A stretch of DNA of 64,000 nucleotides from NCBI RefSeq assembly GCF_004765815.2, contig NZ_ML974127.1:124001-188000 (forward strand), given 5' to 3'. Positions 9,053-17,351 of the stretch are shown here, in pieces. Under the pieces are notes generated by a model that was given only the letters and a program-made list of their open reading frames with translations, was not told the origin of the DNA and made no database searches. Numbering within the stretch: position 1 is the first letter of the stretch; every line of letters starts with the position of its first letter. A program made the position numbers and the translations under genes. The stretch comes from Halorussus salinus. Lineage in GTDB: Archaea > Halobacteriota > Halobacteria > Halobacteriales > Haladaptataceae.

Positions 9053-9517
9053 ATGTACGAACGCATCCTCGTGCCCACGGACGGCAGTAAGACGGCGGAG
9101 TTGGCAGTCGAGGAGGCCCTCGATATCGCCGAGAAGTTCGACGCCGCGGTCGATACCCTCTACGTCGTGGACACCGACGCGGTCGAGATGAGCCTCGGCA
9201 CCGAGCAGGTCGAGCGCATCCGACAGGGGCGCTTCGGCGAGATGGACGAACTCGAAGCCCGCGCCCGCGAGGCGACGGAGTTCGTGGCCGAGAGGGGCCG
9301 CGAGCGCGGTATCGAAGTCCGAGAACAGTTCCGCGGCGGCCGACCCCACAAGGTCATCGCCGACTTCGCCGAGGACGCGGACGCGGACCTCGTCGTCATG
9401 GGGAGCCACGGCCGGTCGGGCATCAAGCGGATGCTACTGGGAAGCGTCACCGAGCGCGTCCTGCGCTCGACCCACCGGTCAGTGCTGGTCGTGGACGAGC
9501 GGGAGGCCGAATCGTGA
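9053..9517 (+). CDS. UspA-family universal stress protein
   Basis: This 154-aa cytoplasmic protein has the single UspA fold: MYERILVPTDGSKTAE at the start and the nucleotide-binding signature GSHGRSGIKRMLLGSVTE (the G-x2-G-x9-G-S/T pattern) near residues 121-138. It is therefore likely an ATP-binding type. The start codon lies one base after the symporter stop, so it belongs to the same operon. UspA proteins commonly accompany transporters in haloarchaea, probably as nucleotide-sensing regulators. No specific role can be read from the sequence. Confidence 0.92.
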   Translation: MYERILVPTDGSKTAELAVEEALDIAEKFDAAVDTLYVVDTDAVEMSLGTEQVERIRQGRFGEMDELEARAREATEFVAERGRERGIEVREQFRGGRPHKVIADFAEDADADLVVMGSHGRSGIKRMLLGSVTERVLRSTHRSVLVVDEREAES

Positions 9518-9759
9518 CCGCGAGTCGGGTCGGGAGCGTCGCCGCGACCGTCCGCGAGAACGTCCGAAACCACGTCCGCGAGCATCGCTCGGGTATGGTC
9601 ACGGACTTCGTGTTCGCGGTCGTGTGGGTCGCCGCGGTGTCGGTGCTGTTCGACGCGTTGCAGGGGCCGCGGTGGGCCTATCACCTCTCACTGGCCTGCG
9701 GCGTCGTCGCCTACTTCGGCTTCTTCGCCTCGCTAAAGCTGGCCCGCGAGCAGGCATAA
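9514..9759 (+). CDS. Small two-helix membrane protein, last gene of the acetate-transport operon
   Basis: An 81-aa protein starting with GTG that overlaps the end of the UspA gene by four bases (GTGA). After a basic N-terminus of about 27 residues it has two hydrophobic helices (DFVFAVVWVAAVSVLFDAL and a C-terminal one around LACGVVAYFGFFASL), ending with a short charged tail. I do not recognise the family. Translational coupling with uspA suggests an accessory role to the transporter or stress protein. Confidence 0.75.
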   Translation: MTASRVGSVAATVRENVRNHVREHRSGMVTDFVFAVVWVAAVSVLFDALQGPRWAYHLSLACGVVAYFGFFASLKLAREQA

Positions 9760-9829
9760 CGCCCCGCGCACCGCCGACGCCGAGACCCGACGGTTTATCG
9801 GTTCCGGCCCACCAACCGCGTGACCAGAC

Positions 9830-12004
9830 GTGAGCCAGCGCATCACCCAACTGGACGACGCGACCGTCCGCAAAATCGCCGCCGGAGAGGTCGTCGAGCG
9901 TCCCTCCTCGGTCGTCAAGGAACTGGTCGAGAACAGCCTCGACGCCGACGCCGACCGCATCGACGTGACCGTCGAGGAGGGCGGCACCGACCAAATCGTC
10001 GTCAGCGACGACGGCGTGGGCATGAGCGAAGCCGACCTCCGGGCCGCGGTCCGGGAACACACGACGAGCAAAATCGAGGACGCCGACGACCTCGACGCTG
10101 GCGTGACGACGCTCGGTTTCCGGGGCGAGGCGCTCCACACCATCGGCGCGGTCTCGCGCGTGACGATAACGTCGAAGCCCCGAGCGGACGCGGACGGCTC
10201 GCCCGACGAGCGCGGGACGGAACTCCGACTGGAGGGCGGCGAGGTCGAGTCGGTCGGTCCCGCTGGCTGTCCCGAGGGGACCACGGTCGAAGTCGCCGAC
10301 CTGTTCTACAACACCCCCGCGCGCCGGAAGTACCTCAAGACGACGACCACGGAGTTCTCGCACGTCAACACGGTCGTCACGCGCTACGCGCTGGCCAACC
10401 CCGACGTGGCGGTGTCGCTGACCCACGACGGCCGGGAAGTGTTCGCCACGACCGGTCGGGGCGACCTCCGGTCGGCGCTCCTTTCGGTCTACGGTCGGGA
10501 GGTCGCCGAGTCGATGATACCCGCGGACGAGTCCGCGGCAGGCGTCGCGGTCTCGGGCTACGTCAGCGACCCCGAGACGACCCGGAGTACCCGCGAGTAC
10601 ATCTCGACCTACGTCAACGGCCGGTACGTCAGCTCGCCGGTCGTCCGCGAGGCGCTCCTCTCGGCCTACGGCGGGCAACTCTCCGCCGAACGCTACCCCT
10701 TCGCGGTTCTGTTCGTGGAGGTCCCGCCGAGCGAGGTGGACGTGAACGTTCACCCACGCAAAATGGAGTGTCGATGGTCGGACGAGAGCGCGGTGAAAGA
10801 TGCCGTCGAGACCGCCGCCGAGGAGGCTCTGCTCGACCACGGCCTCGTGCGCTCGTCGGCCCCGCGAGGTCGGAGCGCGCCCGACGAGGCCAGCGTCGCG
10901 CCCGAGCGAGAGACCCCCGAACGTGAGGACTCCGAACGCGAGAACCCCGAGCGCGAGGACTCGGAGACCCAATCGACGCTCGTGGACGCCGACGACCGCG
11001 AGCAGGCGACGCTGGACGAGCGTCCCGACACCGAGTCCGTCGAGGAGGGGACTGCCGAATCCGCCGACCCGACTCGGGAACCGGCTGACTCGACCGGCGA
11101 CGCCGACGAGCGCGGAACCGGTGCGTCGGGCAGGTCGGGGACCGGGACGGCCGACGCCGGGGCGACTACCGACAGCGCACCGACGGCGACCGGCACTGCC
11201 GCGACGACCGACGACACCGCGACGACTACCGGCGGTACCACGACGACCACCGACGCGACGACTACCGACGAAACCACCGAGCCAGCGTCCGAAGACTCAG
11301 ACCGTAAGTTCTCGGCTCCCACCGAGACCGAGACACTGGCGGGCGAGACTCCCGACGACCCCGGATTTGAGACCTTGCCACGGATGCGCGTCCTCGGGCA
11401 ACTCCACGACACCTACGTCGTCGCCGAGACGCCCGACGGACTGGTGTTGGTGGACCAGCACGCCGCCGACGAGCGGGTCAACTACGAGCGACTGCGCGAG
11501 GAGTTCGAGGAGGACGCGACCACGCAGATGCTCGCCCAACCCGTCGCGTTGGAACTCACGGCGGGCGAGGCCGCCGTCTTCGACGAGTACCGCGAGGCGC
11601 TGGAGCGACTGGGCTTCCGCGCCGAGCGAGCAGAGGGTGACGACGAAAATCAGCGAACCGTCCGCGTCCGGACCGCGCCGACCGTGCTGGACGAGACGCT
11701 GGACCCCGCGCTACTGCGCGACGCGCTCGGCGAGTTCGTCTCGACCGACCCCGACGACCGAGGAGAGACGGTCGAAGCCGTCGCCGACGACCTGCTGGCG
11801 GACTTGGCGTGCTACCCTTCGATTACGGGTAACACGTCGCTCCGGGAGGGGTCGGTGGTGGAACTCCTCGCGGCGCTGGACGATTGCGAGAACCCCTACG
11901 CCTGCCCGCACGGGCGGCCCGTGATAATCGAGTTCGGCGAGGAAGAAATCGAGGACCGATTCGAGCGCGACTATCCGGGTCACGCCGGGCGGCGCGAAGA
12001 ATAG
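9830..12004 (+). CDS. mutL: DNA mismatch repair protein MutL
   Basis: This 724-aa protein has the GHKL ATPase domain at residues 1-330 (AAGEVVERPSSVVKELVENS, DDGVGM, TLGFRGEAL). A low-complexity Thr/Asp/Glu/Ala linker follows at about 340-500. The C-terminal dimerisation/endonuclease domain carries the metal-binding motif DQHA-x2-E-x4-E (DQHAADERVNYE, near 542) and CPHGRP near 691. It is therefore predicted to be a nicking MutL, as in organisms without MutH. The start is GTG. MutS is not in the window. The last 34 bases of the gene recur at 13077-13110 (see findings). Confidence 0.95.
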   Translation: MSQRITQLDDATVRKIAAGEVVERPSSVVKELVENSLDADADRIDVTVEEGGTDQIVVSDDGVGMSEADLRAAVREHTTSKIEDADDLDAGVTTLGFRGEALHTIGAVSRVTITSKPRADADGSPDERGTELRLEGGEVESVGPAGCPEGTTVEVADLFYNTPARRKYLKTTTTEFSHVNTVVTRYALANPDVAVSLTHDGREVFATTGRGDLRSALLSVYGREVAESMIPADESAAGVAVSGYVSDPETTRSTREYISTYVNGRYVSSPVVREALLSAYGGQLSAERYPFAVLFVEVPPSEVDVNVHPRKMECRWSDESAVKDAVETAAEEALLDHGLVRSSAPRGRSAPDEASVAPERETPEREDSERENPEREDSETQSTLVDADDREQATLDERPDTESVEEGTAESADPTREPADSTGDADERGTGASGRSGTGTADAGATTDSAPTATGTAATTDDTATTTGGTTTTTDATTTDETTEPASEDSDRKFSAPTETETLAGETPDDPGFETLPRMRVLGQLHDTYVVAETPDGLVLVDQHAADERVNYERLREEFEEDATTQMLAQPVALELTAGEAAVFDEYREALERLGFRAERAEGDDENQRTVRVRTAPTVLDETLDPALLRDALGEFVSTDPDDRGETVEAVADDLLADLACYPSITGNTSLREGSVVELLAALDDCENPYACPHGRPVIIEFGEEEIEDRFERDYPGHAGRREE

Positions 12005-12052
12005 TCTAAATCGACGCTTTTTGGTTATCGGACCGGATACCGAATCGTAGGG

Positions 12053-12946
12053 ATGGCGCTACGGCCGGTACAGTTGGTCGAAGTCGGGTCCGGAGAGCAA
12101 ACGCGAGTCGGCACCGTCGTCGGCGTAGACGAGTCGGGAAACCCCACGGGAGACTCGAAGCCGTTCGCGGTAGCGGCCGTCTGCTGTGACCGGTCCGAAA
12201 GTACACGACTCGCGGAACGACTCGTGGAGTGTGAACTGCACCCGTGGCAGAACAAGTCACGGTCACTGACGGCGGTCGTAAACGGGCGGGACGAACAGAC
12301 GAACCGAGTCGAGCGATTTGCCGAGGCGATTTCGTCGGATACCATGTCTTGGAGCGTCGCAGTAGGGTGGCAACGGTACGACCTCGTAGAACGTGCGGCC
12401 GTTGCCTGCACCGTGACTAGCAAGGCGCTAACGACGCCACACGCGAAAATGTCTTGGTCGGTCGATGGAGATGCTGTACTGCTCCACGACGGCGGTGAAG
12501 ACACCTACGGGTCGAATCAGCGCGTTCTTCGAGAACAGGCCGCAGAAACGTTCGACGGAAGTTTCCAGTCTCACGTGTGTCCAGTCTTCGTCGCACCGCT
12601 AACGAAGGCCGACCTCACGTATCCCGAAGTTATCGCCGCGGACTACCTCGCAGGATTCGTCCGCGAGCGGGTTGCCGATGGAGGTTCTATCGGGGTTCTG
12701 CCTCCACAAGCCGTCCGGATAGACGGTAGTTGGACGGGACCGACTATCGCCCCGGCGTCGCTGTTTCGTCTCCGAACGTCCGGGGTATCACAGGCGGACC
12801 TCGTTCGGACGAGAATCACGGCGTGGATAGACGGCCAGCGTCCCTCAGAATCCGCGTCACTGACGAACGATGGACACTACGGCCGTCGCGTCACCCAAAT
12901 CGAGAGCGAGACGCTCCGCTCGTACCTTCGTTCGTTGACAGCGTAG
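12053..12946 (+). CDS. DUF3800-like protein (putative RNase H-fold), accessory
   Basis: A 297-aa protein of uncertain family. A DESG motif at residues 26-29 followed by KPFAVAAVC, and a late AADYLAGFVRERV segment near 195, match the pattern of DUF3800 proteins, which are predicted RNase H-like nucleases often found in mobile and defence contexts. Codon use is less GC-biased than in mutL, and the gene lies between two copies of the mutL 3' end. These features suggest recent acquisition. The family call is from motif memory only; the alternative is an unrelated haloarchaeal orphan. Confidence 0.55.
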   Translation: MALRPVQLVEVGSGEQTRVGTVVGVDESGNPTGDSKPFAVAAVCCDRSESTRLAERLVECELHPWQNKSRSLTAVVNGRDEQTNRVERFAEAISSDTMSWSVAVGWQRYDLVERAAVACTVTSKALTTPHAKMSWSVDGDAVLLHDGGEDTYGSNQRVLREQAAETFDGSFQSHVCPVFVAPLTKADLTYPEVIAADYLAGFVRERVADGGSIGVLPPQAVRIDGSWTGPTIAPASLFRLRTSGVSQADLVRTRITAWIDGQRPSESASLTNDGHYGRRVTQIESETLRSYLRSLTA

Positions 12947-13076
12947 AACGGATGTCATCGGAACGGGAGCCACTACCTCTCGCTCCTCGTCGAACCGCAC
13001 CCCGCGGCGTGCAAGGGTCCGGTCCGCATCCTCATCGGTAATATCGACGCCGAAGATATAAGGATTTTGTGCCGAG

Positions 13077-13112
13077 TCGAGCGCGACTATCCGGGACACG
13101 CGGGGCGGCGAA
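13077..13112 (+). repeat. Duplicated mutL 3' end
   Basis: Bases 13077-13110 match the mutL end at 11961-11994 with two mismatches, both at codon third positions (GGT/GGA and GCC/GCG in the peptide GHAG). The flanking sequence continues with weaker similarity, including a short AT-rich TTTTTTGG stretch after both copies. The two copies bracket the DUF3800-like gene, so this looks like an integration scar or recombination with a divergent mutL allele. Confidence 0.75.
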
Positions 13113-13188
13113 GAGAACGGGAAAACTAGATTTTTTGGAGAAAACTATTTTTCCCTCGTCGTACAAGGTATAGACGAGAGCCACGACG

Positions 13189-13800
13189 ATGACCGACCAG
13201 AACCAATCGCCCTCCGACCTTTGGGAGGGCGACGTGAACGAGGCGGCGGTCGAGGAGTGGGTCGAGGAGACCACGCCGTTCGAGCGCGTCAAAGACGTTC
13301 TCGACGCCACGACCGACCCACAGTTCGCCAAGGAAATCGCCGAGCGCGCACAGGTCAGCGAGCCGACCGCCAGAGACCACCTCTCGACGCTCGCGGAAAT
13401 CGGACACGCCGAGTCAGTTCCGGCCCAACGGGGAACGCGGTACAAACGGTCCGCACAGAGCGTCGCCGTCCGGCGCATCGCGTCGATTCACCGCGAATAC
13501 TCGAAATCGGAGCTGACGGACGCCATCGAGCGCCTTCGTGACCAAATCGCGTCGCTCCGCGAGGAGTACGGCGCGAACGACCCGGACGACCTCGCCTACG
13601 AACTCGAATCGGGCGACGAGGGGTGGCGAGCGGTCACTCGCTGGCGCACGCTCGAGGAGAACTTGGACGTGGCGAAGGCCGCGCTCTCGCTCTACGACTT
13701 CGACCCGGACGACGAGAGTGCCGCGAGAGCGAGCGATGGGCGCGTCGGAGACGAAACGAACGGAGCGTTCGCCGGAAGCGAATCGGGAGCGAACGTCTGA
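13189..13800 (+). CDS. Winged-helix regulator (DUF7342-type), putative antitoxin partner
   Basis: A 203-aa protein with a winged helix-turn-helix at about residues 30-85 (FAKEIAERAQVSEPTARDHL, then the wing region ESVPAQRGTRYKR). A coiled, charged segment (ELTDAIERLRDQIASLREEY) and a short acidic tail follow. This arrangement matches the haloarchaeal DUF7342 family. It is directly followed, 7 bases later, by a TumE-like gene, a pairing that resembles a toxin-antitoxin operon in which the DNA-binding protein controls the unit. The ATG at 13189 follows an AT-rich promoter-like region at 13125-13155. Confidence 0.8.
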   Translation: MTDQNQSPSDLWEGDVNEAAVEEWVEETTPFERVKDVLDATTDPQFAKEIAERAQVSEPTARDHLSTLAEIGHAESVPAQRGTRYKRSAQSVAVRRIASIHREYSKSELTDAIERLRDQIASLREEYGANDPDDLAYELESGDEGWRAVTRWRTLEENLDVAKAALSLYDFDPDDESAARASDGRVGDETNGAFAGSESGANV

Positions 13801-13807
13801 GAGAGCG

Positions 13808-14269
13808 ATGCTCGCCGAAGACGACTTGGACGGCGACGTAGGGCCACCGGACATCGCCGCGATGGAGCAAATCCGCGAGACGTTCTCGAACCTCGACGGA
13901 CTCGTAGACGAGTCCGAGTCGGGACTGAACGACCTCCTCGACCCCCGAGAGCTTCACGTCTCTCTCGAAGACGGAATCGGCGACGCCGAGTGGGCACGAT
14001 TCGACGTGACGTGGTACCGGAGTGGCTGCTACACCTTCCACCACGTCGATTCGGAGGACGTGAACTTCCGGTGGGATTGCCATCCGAAAGACGGCGCTCC
14101 CGCGCGCCACTTCCATCCGGCACCCAACGCACCGTCGAAAGACGCCGAGGAGTCCTGTATCCGAGTCGAGGAGCCGAACACCGTCGCTCGGGCAGTCCAC
14201 AAACTGTGGCGGCGCGCGTACGAGTCGGAAAAAACCACGAACCTCAACGACGCCGAAAATCCCCCGTGA
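13808..14269 (+). CDS. TumE-like (DUF6516-type) protein, putative toxin
   Basis: A 153-aa protein whose core (WYRSGCYTFHHVDSED, RWDCHPKDGAPARHFHPAP, SCIRVEEP, LWRRAYE) follows the pattern of haloarchaeal TumE-family proteins. It is rich in His and aromatic residues and ends in a conserved-looking LNDAENPP tail. The ATG at 13808, seven bases after the upstream stop, is chosen. Longer in-frame starts overlap the regulator gene. In known TumE/TumA modules this is the toxin; here that is inference. An N-terminal acidic stretch of about 45 residues precedes the core. Confidence 0.65.
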   Translation: MLAEDDLDGDVGPPDIAAMEQIRETFSNLDGLVDESESGLNDLLDPRELHVSLEDGIGDAEWARFDVTWYRSGCYTFHHVDSEDVNFRWDCHPKDGAPARHFHPAPNAPSKDAEESCIRVEEPNTVARAVHKLWRRAYESEKTTNLNDAENPP

Positions 14270-14273
14270 CCGA

Positions 14274-15578
14274 TTAGGCCCGATTCTGCGCCGCCTCGAT
14301 GGCCTGCTCCAAGTCCGCGATGATGTCCTCAACGTCCTCGATACCGACCGAGAGGCGCACGAGGTCGGGCGTCGTCCCGCTGGCCAGTTGTTCCTCCTCG
14401 GTGAGTTGCTGGTGGGTCGTGCTGGCCGGGTGGATGACCAGCGTCTTCGCGTCGCCGACGTTCGCCAGCAGACTGGCGAGGTCGGTCTCCTCGGTCACTG
14501 CGCGACCGGCCTCGTAACCGCCCTCCAGTCCGAACGTAATCATGCCGCCGAAGCCGCCGTCGAGGTACTTCTTCGCGTTCTCGTGGGTCTCGTGGCTCTC
14601 CAGTCCGGGGTAGTTGACCCACGCCACGTCGTCGTGGGAGTCGAGGAAGTGAGCGACTTCCAGCGCGTTCTCGGCGTGGCGCTCGACGCGGAGGGGCATC
14701 GACTCCAACTTCTGGAGCGTGACCCACGCGTCGAAGGGCGACTGTTGGTTACCCAAGTCGCGCAGACCGCGGGCGCGGGCGGCGTAGGCGAACGCGGCGT
14801 CGCCGAACCGCTCTTGGAAGTTGACGCCGTGGTACGCGGGATTCTCGTCGGCGATTTCGGGGTAGTCGTCGGCGTCCCAGTCGAAGGTGCCGCCGTCGAT
14901 GAGCGCGCCGCCGACGGTGGTCCCGCTCCCGTGGAGCCACTTCGTCGTGGAGTGCCAGACGAGGTCCGCGCCGTGGTCGATGGGGTTGCAGAGGTACGGC
15001 GTGGCGAAGGTGTTGTCCACGAACAGGGGCACGTCGTGGTCGTGGGCGATGTCCGCGACGCGCTCGATGTCGGGCGTGACGAGCGCGGGGTTGCCGACGG
15101 TTTCGAGGTGGACGAACGCGGTGTCGTCGTCGATGGCTTCCTCGTAGGCGTCGTAGTCGAGCGTGTCCACGAACTTCGCGTCCACTCCTCGGCGCGGCGC
15201 GGTGTGGGTGAAGTAGGTGTAGGTCCCGCCGTACAGCGACGAGGCCGTCACCACGTTGTCGCCGACCGAGGCCAGCAGGAAGGTGGCCAAATCGAGCGCG
15301 GCCATTCCGCTGGACGTGGCGAGCGCCGCGACGCCGCCCTCCAAGGTTGCGAGTCGCTCTTCGAGCGTCGCGTTCGTCGGATTGGTGAGTCGGCTGTAGA
15401 TGTTGCCCGGCTCTTCGAGTGCGAACAGCGAGGCGGCGTGGTCGGCGTCCTCGAAGACGTACGAGGTCGTCTGATAGATGGGCGGCGCGCGCGACCCCGT
15501 GGCGGAGTCGGGTTCTTGGCCCGCGTGAACGCTGTCGGTGTGGATGCGGCGGTCGTCTGCGTCGTCGGAATCGGTCAT
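14274..15578 (-). CDS. metY: O-acetylhomoserine sulfhydrylase (PLP-dependent, Cys/Met metabolism family)
   Basis: This 434-aa cytoplasmic enzyme of the Cys/Met metabolism PLP family probably makes homocysteine (or methionine) from O-acetylhomoserine and sulfide. Visible family motifs are PPIYQTTSYVFEDADHAA, NIYSRLTNPTN, a phosphate-binding SSGMAALDL, DNTFATPYL and the PLP lysine in HSTTKWLHGSG near residue 211. Length and the C-terminal HPASTTHQQLTEEE match MetY rather than the shorter MetB. The ATG at 15578 gives a normal MetY N-terminus (RRIHTDSVHAGQEPD). It stands alone; no homoserine acetyltransferase is adjacent. Its end lies four bases from the TumE-like gene, convergently. Confidence 0.88.
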   Translation of the reverse strand: MTDSDDADDRRIHTDSVHAGQEPDSATGSRAPPIYQTTSYVFEDADHAASLFALEEPGNIYSRLTNPTNATLEERLATLEGGVAALATSSGMAALDLATFLLASVGDNVVTASSLYGGTYTYFTHTAPRRGVDAKFVDTLDYDAYEEAIDDDTAFVHLETVGNPALVTPDIERVADIAHDHDVPLFVDNTFATPYLCNPIDHGADLVWHSTTKWLHGSGTTVGGALIDGGTFDWDADDYPEIADENPAYHGVNFQERFGDAAFAYAARARGLRDLGNQQSPFDAWVTLQKLESMPLRVERHAENALEVAHFLDSHDDVAWVNYPGLESHETHENAKKYLDGGFGGMITFGLEGGYEAGRAVTEETDLASLLANVGDAKTLVIHPASTTHQQLTEEEQLASGTTPDLVRLSVGIEDVEDIIADLEQAIEAAQNRA

Positions 15579-15706
15579 GGTCGTTCCCACCCACGCAGGC
15601 CAGCGGCTTATGTCGGTGGATGGTCGCAACTTCTGCTCGGCGGCCGGGGTTCCGGCAACTTCTACTCGCCGAGGCGCGAGCGGTCCCCGCGTCGCGGACT
15701 GCGACC

Positions 15707-16522
15707 CTACTCGCCGACCGCCTCGCGGAGCGCGGGCAGGACCTCGGTCACGTCCTCGCGGAACACGTAGTCGGCCCGCGCGTCCAGCGGCGTTTCGTCG
15801 AGATTGACCACGACGAGCGTCGCGCCGCCGTCGGCGGCCTCCGCGGGGAGCGACGCGGCCGGTTCGACCGTGAGTGACGACCCCGCGACCAGAAACAGGT
15901 CGCTGTCGGCCGCGAGTTCGCGGGCGGTGGCGAGCGCGTCGCGGGGCAGTTGCTCGCCGAACAGCACCGCGTCGGGTTTGAGCGCGCCGCCACAGACCTC
16001 GCAGTTGGGCGGTAGGTCGCCCGACGCGGCGCGCTCGCGGGCGTCGTCGGCCGAGGTCGCCCACCCGCAGTTCCGACAGACCGCGCGCCGGGCGTTGCCG
16101 TGGAGTTCGATAATCCGGTCCGACTCCCCGAGGGCGTCGCTCGCGGCGTCTCCGCGGTCGGCGAGCGCGTCGGCGGCCGCCCCGTGCAGGCCGTCGATGT
16201 TCTGCGTGACGAGCGCGTCGAGATGGCCCGCGGCCGAGAGGTCGGCCAGCGCGTCGTAGGCCGGGTTCGGTTCGAGGTCGGCGTCCAGCAGGTCCGCCCG
16301 GAGGTCGAGCCAGTCGGCCCAGAACGCGGCGGGTTCCCGCCGGAAGCGCCACACGTCGAAGGCGTCGGGGTCGTACTCCGACCAGATTCCCTCCTCGCCG
16401 CGGAACGGCGGGACGCCGGAGGGCGCGCTCACGCCCGCGCCGGTCAGCGCGACCGCCGCGTCTGCCGCTCGGAGGTCGCTGGCGGCCGCGTCGATTCTGT
16501 CCGCGTCGGAGGAGTCACCCAT
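15707..16522 (-). CDS. Sir2-family NAD-dependent protein deacylase
   Basis: This 271-aa sirtuin removes acyl groups from protein lysines using NAD+. NAD-binding GAGVSAPSGVPPFRG is near the N-terminus, TQNIDGLH and a catalytic HG (IIELHGNARR) are in the centre, and four zinc cysteines form two pairs, CRNCG and CEVCGG. GSSLTVEPA and VNLDETPLD complete the Rossmann fold. The start at 16522 (MGDSSDADR) is preferred; nine further in-frame residues are possible. ACS is a classical sirtuin target, and two acs-type genes lie in this window, but no operon link exists. Confidence 0.92.
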   Translation of the reverse strand: MGDSSDADRIDAAASDLRAADAAVALTGAGVSAPSGVPPFRGEEGIWSEYDPDAFDVWRFRREPAAFWADWLDLRADLLDADLEPNPAYDALADLSAAGHLDALVTQNIDGLHGAAADALADRGDAASDALGESDRIIELHGNARRAVCRNCGWATSADDARERAASGDLPPNCEVCGGALKPDAVLFGEQLPRDALATARELAADSDLFLVAGSSLTVEPAASLPAEAADGGATLVVVNLDETPLDARADYVFREDVTEVLPALREAVGE

Positions 16523-16604
16523 GTCCGACGAGTGGCGGTCGGCGGACAAAAACTGCCCGACAGCGCGGCCGAACGTCAGCTATCCGACGGCTCGACGGCG
16601 GACC

Positions 16605-17261
16605 TCAGCTCACGGCCTCGGCAATCATCGCGGCCTCCCGGTAGTTCGCGGCCGCGAGGAGACCGAGTCCCGCCAGTAGGACCGCGGTCTCCCGGCGGGA
16701 AATCGTCCAGTCGCGTGGGGAGCGAACGCGCTCGAACTCCTCGCGCCACCGCGGACCGGACGGTTGGTGCCAGACAATCGCGCCGCGGGTGGCGACCGCG
16801 ACGGCGACGTAGGCGGTGAGTTCGTAGACGCCGCTCCGGCCGAGCGCGACCGACAGCGAGGGCGCGAAGCGAGCGGTCTCGACGGCGAGCGACCCGGTAC
16901 CCCAGACGAGCGCGCCCTGCACCCAGTTGACGACCACGACGAGATAGCCGAGCGGCGTCTCGACCGACCGGAACGTGTTGGCGGCGACGACGAGGAGACA
17001 GACCCCGAGGTTCCACGCGAGGAGGGTCGCAAACTCGGCGGCGACCGACCCGGCGTACTCCGGGAGCGCGCTCGCGGCGTTCGTCCCGCGGAGCAGGCCC
17101 GCCGGGAGCAGGTAGTAGCCGACGGACCACGCCGCGACGAAGAGGGCGGCGCAGACGGCCCACAGCGAGGCGAACCGGACCAGCGGGTCGTCGTGGTTGA
17201 CGTACGCGCCGAGCGTCGCCAACGCGGCGAGCGCGGGTCGGTCGGTGTGACTCGACGCCAT
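16605..17261 (-). CDS. Polytopic membrane protein of unknown function
   Basis: A 218-aa protein with about five hydrophobic segments (around residues 28-55, 72-95, 103-125, 143-160 and 190-205) and a charged stretch (RWREEFERVRSPRDW) before the last. The layout and the segment NLGVCLLVVAANTF followed by NWVQGALVWGTG are reminiscent of SpoIIM/DUF95-type membrane proteins, but the match is loose. It lies between the sirtuin and the SDR gene on the same strand. I do not assign a function. Confidence 0.7.
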   Translation of the reverse strand: MASSHTDRPALAALATLGAYVNHDDPLVRFASLWAVCAALFVAAWSVGYYLLPAGLLRGTNAASALPEYAGSVAAEFATLLAWNLGVCLLVVAANTFRSVETPLGYLVVVVNWVQGALVWGTGSLAVETARFAPSLSVALGRSGVYELTAYVAVAVATRGAIVWHQPSGPRWREEFERVRSPRDWTISRRETAVLLAGLGLLAAANYREAAMIAEAVS

Positions 17262-17351
17262 CTCACCGTGCTACGACGCTCCGCGGGAAAAGCGCTGGGC
17301 GTCGCTCTCGGGGAAAACGCCGGGCGACGCAGGCGAGAGCGACGCGGCCTC

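Noticed and set aside
12857-13099. An 80-codon minus-strand ORF across the mutL-tail duplicate
   Set aside because: Its resemblance to the antisense frame of mutL comes from the duplicated DNA and not from a real protein.
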